A DNA stretch of 64,000 bases from Pochonia chlamydosporia 170 (lineage: Eukaryota; Ascomycota; Sordariomycetes; Hypocreales; Clavicipitaceae). Made by a program: the position numbers and the translations under genes. Shown piece by piece: positions 57,838 to 64,000 of the stretch. A model generated the notes under the pieces. It worked only from the letters and a program-made list of their open reading frames with translations, was not told the DNA's origin and searched no databases. Numbering within the stretch: position 1 is the stretch's first letter; every line of letters begins with the position of its first letter. The stretch is taken from contig NC_035795.1 in NCBI RefSeq assembly GCF_001653235.2, positions 1,054,001 through 1,118,000 on the forward strand, read 5' to 3'.

Positions 57838-60044
57838 ATGGGTACCGCAGGAGGAACAAACTCCCTCACCAGCCCAGATCGTCTACACAAGATCGATCAA
57901 CTTCGAGAGAAGAATGTGGGCACTCACATGCCTCTCCCGCAACTCGTAGTTGTTGGCGATCAAAGCTCTGGCAAGTCTTCCCTTCTCGAAAGTCTCACTG
58001 GAATTCCCTTCCCAAACGGCCAGGGTCTCTGTACTCGCTACGCTACACAAATCACCCATCGTCGAGATAGTGTGCAGGACATCACTGTCAGCATCATTCC
58101 TGGTCCTGATGCTACTGATGAGGAAAAGACTCGTTTGTCTAGTTATCATCACAGTGTGAAGGATACAGATGAGCTCCTTGTCAAGTTTGAGTCGATTTTG
58201 CTTGATGTAAGTATCGTGTATGCCGATTAGTGACATATCTGGCTGATCATGTTTAGGTGAATGCTGCCATGGGCATCAAGACGAAAATGAACCCTGATGG
58301 AAACAAGACGTTCAGCCAGGATGTGCTCAAGATTGAAAAGTGCGGTCCAACTGAAGACTATTTGACCGTCATTGATGTCCCTGGTATCTTCCGCAACACT
58401 GAAGAGGGCGTCACTACTGAGAGGGACAAGACACTGGTTTTGGACATGGTGAAGGGGTACATTGAGCAGGAGAGAACCATTATCCTTGCTGTTCTCCCGA
58501 GTACTGTTGACATCATGACTCAGGAGATTCTCAACCTGGCTGAGAAGTATGACAAATCTGGGGAACGAACTCTTGGCGTTTTGACCAAGCCTGATCTTTT
58601 GACTGAGCGGAGTACCAAGGCTGTTGTTTGCGATTTGGTCAATGGGAAGAAGAGGCCCCTGAACCTTGGCTATTATGTTGTGCGAAACCGTGGAGCAGAT
58701 GAGGACAGCCAGGATGAAATGATGTCCCGTCGGCGAGAAGACATGTTCAAGGAGGAACCTTGGTGCAACCTTCCACCAGACCGCGTGGGAGTCATTGCCC
58801 TGCGTGAACGTCTGCAAGAGCTTTTGGGTCAGATCACTGATCGAGCTTTTCCCAAGCTTAGAGCTGAAGCCCGCAGGATGCTCACCGCTTGTAAGAAGTC
58901 TCTTGATGGCCTCGGATTCTCTCGTCAGACAGAACGTGAGCAGCAAGTATATCTAAGTGATCTTGCTGGACAGTTTCAGCGACTGGTCCGATACGCTCTG
59001 GAAGCCAACTACTCTTCCCATCCGACGCTGGACAATGAGGAACTTCGCTTGATCACGGACATTGTCAACATTACGGACAAGTTCAACGATAACTTCATCA
59101 GTGCCTCGCATTCTCATTACTTTCAAGGTGCAGACAAGACTTCGATCAGCGAGGATTCTTCCGAGTACGAAGTCCCTGCCGAGGCAGATGACGAATCGAA
59201 TGGCGAGTATTCCCATCAAAGTGTTGAACTGACGGAGGGCCAGTTTCCAGAGCTCGACTCCATCATTGATATGCACTGTATCCTTGAGAAGCCTCGCGGC
59301 GACATCATGGATTGGATCAAGAAAATGTATTATCGCTCACGGGGCTTAGAGCTCACATTTGGTCCCGAGCTTCTTGCCAGCGCATTCAAAGAACAGTCCA
59401 GGAAATGGGAGCCTCTAGCTAAGACTTACATGAGCAAAGTCATACTCACTATTCACCGATTTATTGTGACGATTCTTGGCGAAATCTGCTCAGACACAAA
59501 GGTTCTGGATGAACTCAAATCCGTGTTGAGCAGCGATCTTCTTGACCGGTATCAGGCTGCAATGGATCAGGCGATGTTCCTAGTCAATATTGAACGGGAC
59601 ACGAAGCCATACACACTGCACAAGTCTTTCAGCAATGCACTTGAGGAGTCTAGCACTCGTCGTGTCGTTCACAGTCTCGGTGGTGATGGCGCGTATGTCA
59701 CTCATCACGGCAAGAGAGCCGTTCTGGTAAGCAATATCGAAGGCGCTCTTAAAACTAAGAGCAATACCGCAAAAACGACAGAGCTTATCCACGACACACT
59801 CGAGGCGTATTACGACGTTGCTAAGCAGAGGTTCGTTGACAATGTATCCCGACAGGCTGTACACCACTGCTTGCTGATGGGGCCGAAGAGCCCTCTTTTC
59901 TTGTTCTCTGAGAAATGGGTTCTTGAACTTGATGACAAGAAACTTGAAGCAATTGCTGGGGAGTCTCGTTTGGTTCGAGATAAACGTGAACAGCTGAAGA
60001 AGAAAATTCACGACCTCGAAAGCGCCGTGGAGATTTTGCGATAG
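57838..60044 (+). CDS. Dynamin superfamily GTPase (Mx/Vps1-like)
   Basis: Two exons: 57838-58206 and 58257-60044 (49-51 bp intron, GTAAGT...TTTAG), 718 residues. The GTPase domain has all four motifs: G1 GDQSSGKSS at 40-48, G2 Thr in CTRYATQI, G3 DVPG (DVPGIF instead of the usual DLPG), and G4 TKPD. The middle/stalk region is continuous. The end (TTELIHDTLEAYYDVAKQRFVDNV ... REQLKKKIHDLESAVEIL) is a GTPase effector domain. There is no PH domain or proline-rich tail, so it is not a classical endocytic dynamin. It belongs to the broad fungal set annotated as Mx-like or dynamin GTPases, whose roles are mostly unknown. An acidic insert lies near 425-450 (SEDSSEYEVPAEADDES). Confidence 0.93.
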
Positions 60045-61096
60045 AGGGCTATTGTGTGAGTTGGTTGGAAGGTCGCTTGGCTTATGGTTGTGCATTGATA
60101 CATTGAGGAGGGCATTGCGATGATTGTTCCGAGGGCCATGGATCTTTGACCTTGTAATGGATATGAATTGTTCATGGTGATTGAGATTTCGCCTTGGATC
60201 TTGGCATGATTGCTTTCCTGGACGAAATTAGGGATTTGAGGACTATGATGCAGATAATTGTATAATAGCCGCCATTTGCAAGACTTCAAGTACAGTTGCT
60301 CTTTAGACAGTGATAAAACAATGGCAATTTACTTGCCCATACCTATTGAAGATTGTTGCAACCAAACAGAGCGTGGAGTATGCTGCCGTGTATTCCGTGT
60401 TCGCTTTCTCTGACGAACCCCAGAACCGCAAAAGCTGCCAAATATACTTCGATAGATGCCCAAAAGTCATGGAAGGGTTCTTCACCGGCTCTTCGGGTCT
60501 TAAAATAACACTGACCCCTCAAAAGAGGAGTGTACTGTGGCGAAGTTCTAGGCCTCCCATGTGTTCATCGCGATTCATTTGAACTCAAATGTTAGTCAGA
60601 CCATATGCCTAGTGTATTTATTTCTAATTATAAACGTGTGCTATTTCGAGACACAGCTGCGTGTGCAACGCTGAGTATTGATGCAGTTCGAGAACAACTC
60701 AAGAGCAGTTTCTCACGAACAACTACTAAAATAGTCTTATTAACGGAATGCTCACCCTGTATAACTATAGAACAAAAATAAACGCAAGTTATTCATCCAG
60801 CAAAAGGGAACGCTTCGTGAATATGGAAGGACAGGCAAATTGTATCCGTTGATCACACCAACTACGAGGTTTGAGCACGCTGAACAAGAGTCTTTTGCTG
60901 CACAGGTTCACTGCCGTGCAATCAACCTGAATAAGCCTCGATCCTCTTCCAACGGGTATAAGTATGAGGAGATTTCCTGCTCAAATTCCTGGCACCCAGT
61001 CTTTCACATCCTACCTGGTCTACATTGCTCTCTCAGCAATCCAGCATACTTTCCATACACAACACTTCCAAGCATCAACACTTCTAAACAGCGACC
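60045..61096. other. Intergenic containing segment A of a duplicated non-coding block
   Basis: 60510-60885 is a diverged copy of sequence found again at 62048-62590 (see that entry). No gene is supported in the interval; short plus-strand frames at 60310-60582 and 60840-61106 are not conserved-looking. Confidence 0.5.
60510..60885 (+). repeat. Diverged direct repeat, copy A
   Basis: It shares with copy B, in the same order: a CCCCTCAAA block, a TTATCGCGATT-like block, CACGAACAACTA, ACGGAATGCTCACCCTGTA..., a TTATTC-CCAGCAAAAGGGAA block, and CCGTTGA...GGTTTGAGCACGC. Spacing differs by indels. The origin (old transposon, promoter duplication) is unknown. Confidence 0.55.
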
Positions 61097-61645
61097 ATGC
61101 CTCTGACTGGTATGTCAACTGCCTCTTATTCTCACATCTCCCCAGTGATTGTAAAGCCATACTGATACACTGCAGCTGATCAAGTCCCGCCTCCATCCGA
61201 GGACGCCACATTGAAGGGTCCTGTCGTCCAAGTTGCAGACAAAGAAACCCTCCAGAAGCGTCTGGAGAGTTATTACGCGGGCATAGACCGAATGGACCTA
61301 TTGGAAGCGTACAATGAAGCCTATCTATCGGTTGCCGGAAAATCTATGAAGGCACGGCAGCTCTTGGTAGAAGTCTTCTCAGCACAAAGGGCACCAGAAA
61401 TGGAGCGCAAAATACCGCGTCTGAAACGCGACGACGAGGAGACCTTCAAGCTCCTGTGCAATTTCTTCGCCGACGAGAGTGAGGGAAGGCAGGCGAGGGA
61501 AGTTCTTCTCAGAATCATTAGGCACCAGGAAGACATATGGTACGGTGTAAGTAGAAAAGTGTTGCAAGCTAGGATAGATGAAGGGAAACCACTGCGGCTC
61601 CTCCATTACAGCGAACTCCCGGATGACCTGAAAGTGGAAGACTAG
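61097..61645 (+). CDS. Unrecognised 160-residue protein
   Basis: Two exons: 61097-61109 and 61176-61645 (66-bp intron, GTATGT...TGCAG), 160 residues. After MPLTADQVPPPSEDATLKGP comes an all-helical, charged body: DKETLQKRLESYYAGIDRMD, LEAYNEAYLSVAGKSMKARQ, LLVEVFSAQRAPEMERKIPR, LCNFFADESEGRQAREVLL and IIRHQEDIWYGVSRK. The C-terminus is polar (HYSELPDDLKVED). No catalytic motif or known domain is seen. The clean frame, good splice sites and amphipathic helices argue that it is real. It lies between two diverged copies of the same non-coding block. Confidence 0.6.
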
Positions 61646-61837
61646 CGTTAGCTATTTAGAGTTTAAAAGAATACAGGAGTTTTAACATATTGCATGAATG
61701 GCTTGCTTAGGTCGTGAGGATAATGTCTATCGCGACTGGCATGGATGGCCATGTGTCTCTCTTATGTTAAATCTGCTTGAGTTTTTGAATATGTAAAAAA
61801 GCAAATTGTGAGGGTACAAACACCGGCTTGTATACTA

Positions 61838-61861
61838 CCTACCTAGGTAGGTAGGTAGTTA
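61838..61861. repeat. Palindromic tetranucleotide run (CCTA/TAGG)
   Basis: ACTACCTACCTAGGTAGGTA and flanking bases form a near-perfect palindrome. Such TACCTAGGTA palindromes recur in Hypocreales intergenic DNA (recalled, not checked). It could form a hairpin near a 3' end. Confidence 0.6.
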
Positions 61862-62047
61862 CCGTTAGTCGTAGGTTGTGTGGGAAGGATTTGAGATTCA
61901 CCAGTAAGCTGGCACGGTGGTTGTAACCCAGAAACTACGCCCACGCAAAGAACTAATTTAAGACTGTGCTAATGCATTGTGTCTAAATTACTTCTAAAAG
62001 TGCTTGTTGTGTAGCGCTTCATTCGCAGCTCTTCGATTCTTGAGTTG

Positions 62048-62590
62048 ACCCTGTCCCCTCAAAGGCGAGTCGGCTGTGGCAAAGTCTTCAGTTATTCTAT
62101 ATGTTTATCGCGATTTAGTTAAATGTAAATGTGAACTCAGTTTATGATTTTAAAGTAATCATGTCTAGTTATACGCAAGTTCTATTTTATTACAATAAAT
62201 ATATGCATGCACAACAGAGAGTTAACATTATTCGATATTAACTCGGGAGTAATGTCTCACGAAGAAGTAGTGAAAACGGTCGCATCAACAGAATATTAGC
62301 CCTGTACAACTATCCAACAAATTGACCGCAGTTTATTCGCCCAGGAAAAGGGGAAGGCTTCGCAAACATGGAGAGACCTGCGTTGACAACAAACAAAGCT
62401 GACATTTAAACAGGCCGGACGGAAGGCCTATTCCACACATGTTTTGAAATGACCGCTAGATTCCTTGCCCTGTTTAAAGAGATCATTCCGCGAACGCAGA
62501 GAAATCGTCGAGTTACCTGCGTTGACAACAACAAAGGCGAGGGTTGAACACGCCGGACGAAAGCCCATCCCACACATCGGTTATTTCGGA
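62048..62590 (+). repeat. Diverged direct repeat, copy B, with internal duplication
   Basis: Matches copy A at 60510-60885 in block order. Within it, the unit beginning GACCTGCGTTGACAACA at ~62376 recurs as TTACCTGCGTTGACAACA at ~62514. Both copies are followed by GGCCGGAC/ACGCCGGAC, then CCACACAT. Confidence 0.55.
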
Positions 62591-63535
62591 GCTAACGCGT
62601 CAGTAAGATGTTGAGTGCACGGTTCATGAGATGTCTTTGTGGCGTTGTAGCGGAACGAGCAGCTAAGGGAGTAATATCACTATATGAGCGAGTAAACGAC
62701 TTGAAACACTTGCTAGCGGTCGATACATTCGAAAACCGTTAAATCTTATACTAGATACTAATACTTGACCAAGTTTTAATAAACGACAGTGAGTAACAGA
62801 GTTCATTGCCCGTACTCTGGTCGTATTCGGACCCGGTTCATAGTCAAGGAGACCCGAACTGAACAACCACTTGGGCATGACAACAAAAACTTGCATCGCA
62901 GAAAAGAAGCGAAGAGCCGCTGGCGGATCCTCCTTACTTACGGGAATTGATATTCGGGCTACATATGTACGTTTTGTTCGGGCCACTCCCAACCTAACAC
63001 ACCCCACCATACATTTTGCTCATAACACCATGGCAACTAAGAAGCATTAAGCCCAAAAAGTCACATTATTCCAGAAGACTTAGCAGCTATAGCAGCAGTC
63101 ATTTAAAAACAAGCGCAGAGAACGTACGGTAGGGTGTAGGTAGCTAGCTGCTTGACCAAATTAGGTCGGGTAGCCTGAATATCCACATATCAAGAATTAG
63201 TAGCATGAACATTAACTCCAGCTCCCATTCTTAGTTCATGTGCTCTGCTGAGTCTTCCTCGCCTAGAATAAAATAACTTTCTTGATAGCTTTATGCTCAC
63301 CGCAAGTTTGGCGCTAGACCTTTGCTAAAAGCAAACCGGCGCTGGGACTATTATGCCACACCAGACGTAAGCTAAAGTTACCCCCACCGTTATAATACAG
63401 TAGACATCAATAATATATATACTATATGGCTCCTCCCTACACAAGGCTTAAAACCTTTACACTCTCATGTACATGCAATGACCGGTTTGTTTCACCAACT
63501 GTCTTGTAACTGTCTTCAAAACATCGGACATTTTG

Positions 63536-64000
63536 ATGGCTACACCGTTAACAATTCTACTCGCAATGTATCTAGTCTTGGCTGGAATCGCATTCTGTCT
63601 TGACTTCGTAATAGCATGGACATACCAGACAGTTGCATTTCGTCCACGACTGCCGTCAATGGCACACCTGCGGTTTCCTTTTTGGCTGCCGCCAGTGACG
63701 ACATGTTCCTTCCTTCTCATGGTATTATTACTTCTGGGAAGCAATGGCCGTTTGTATATACGTCTGCAAGCTGGTGCCAAAGTTCTGTTTTTTGCCCTCC
63801 TTTTTCTCTACAACTACCTAAAACTGAACTTGTGAGTAATACCAGACACCCCTAGATCTGTTGTTCCTTCCGGCTAATATAATTATTGCTATAGAAACTC
63901 GATTTTAATATCCTTTCTCCTTTTCCTTCCGGTCCTGGGCGCCGTGGCACTCTTTACCCGGCACCTCAAAGCAGCCATTTCCCAACCCCCTAGCCATAGG
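63536..64000 (+). CDS. Multi-pass membrane protein, N-terminal part (continues past window end)
   Basis: Two visible exons: 63536-63831 and 63895 onward (intron GTGAGT...TATAG), open to the window end, ~134 residues seen. The joined segment reads YNYLKLNLNSILISFLLFL without a stop. At least four hydrophobic segments are visible: MATPLTILLAMYLVLAGIAF, LLMVLLLLGS, VLFFALLFLYNYL and ILISFLLFLPVLGAVALF, separated by short basic loops. I do not recognise the family; the visible part is too short to name a transporter or enzyme. If the donor at 63832 is not used, the frame would stop at once, so the spliced model is preferred. Confidence 0.45.

Larger units (their letters stand above)
61646..63535. 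other. Intergenic containing copy B of the duplicated block
   Basis: Holds the copy at 62048-62590, which itself contains an internal ~70-bp duplication. A palindromic run of TACCTACCTAGGTAGGTA lies at about 61842-61859. The minus frame at 62663-63010 has no family features. Confidence 0.5.

Overview
The window looks like a chromosome segment of a filamentous ascomycete (Pezizomycotina, Sordariomycetes, most likely Hypocreales). Genes are monocistronic and on both strands. Most are split by 45-130 bp GT-AG introns, and they are separated by intergenic stretches of one to several kb. Conserved eukaryotic genes (proteasome beta-3, ribosomal L36, thymidylate synthase, 14-3-3, SERCA-type Ca2+-ATPase, Prp39) sit between typical fungal accessory genes (a NACHT-WD40 NLR, a UstYa/DUF3328 protein, small secreted proteins, a dynamin-like GTPase). 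No bacterial-style operon, CRISPR array, rRNA or convincing tRNA was seen. The exon models below were built by hand from splice signals, reading frame and recalled family sequence.

Left part (1-24.8 kb): the 3' end of an FAD monooxygenase, an Rtc3/SBDS-like protein, a 1529-aa NACHT-WD40 NLR-like receptor (minus), a DH-PH RhoGEF (minus), a PhyH-family dioxygenase, a SERCA Ca2+ pump, Pup3 (minus), a TUG/UBX protein, and a head-to-head RPL36 / thymidylate synthase pair with only 325 bp between start codons.

Middle (24.8-34.6 kb): this is the accessory and most interesting region. An AT-rich island carries a 414-bp inverted-repeat element. Next to it is a UstYa-like gene that keeps both HxxHC motifs but has a premature in-frame stop. 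Divergent from it lies a small gene for a secreted 88-residue peptide made of four exact-length 15-residue tyrosine-rich repeats. This pair is the layout expected of a fungal RiPP (dikaritin-like) locus. A GNAT acetyltransferase and a type II membrane glycosyltransferase-like protein follow on the same strand as the precursor.

Right part (34.6-64 kb): a small secreted Cys-containing protein, a secreted class 3 lipase, a 4.7-kb gene-free interval, 14-3-3 with microexons, a basic/proline-rich minus-strand gene, a synaptojanin-like Sac1-5-phosphatase (minus), Prp39, a dynamin-like GTPase, an unrecognised 160-aa protein flanked by two diverged copies of one non-coding segment, and the start of a multi-pass membrane protein running off the window.
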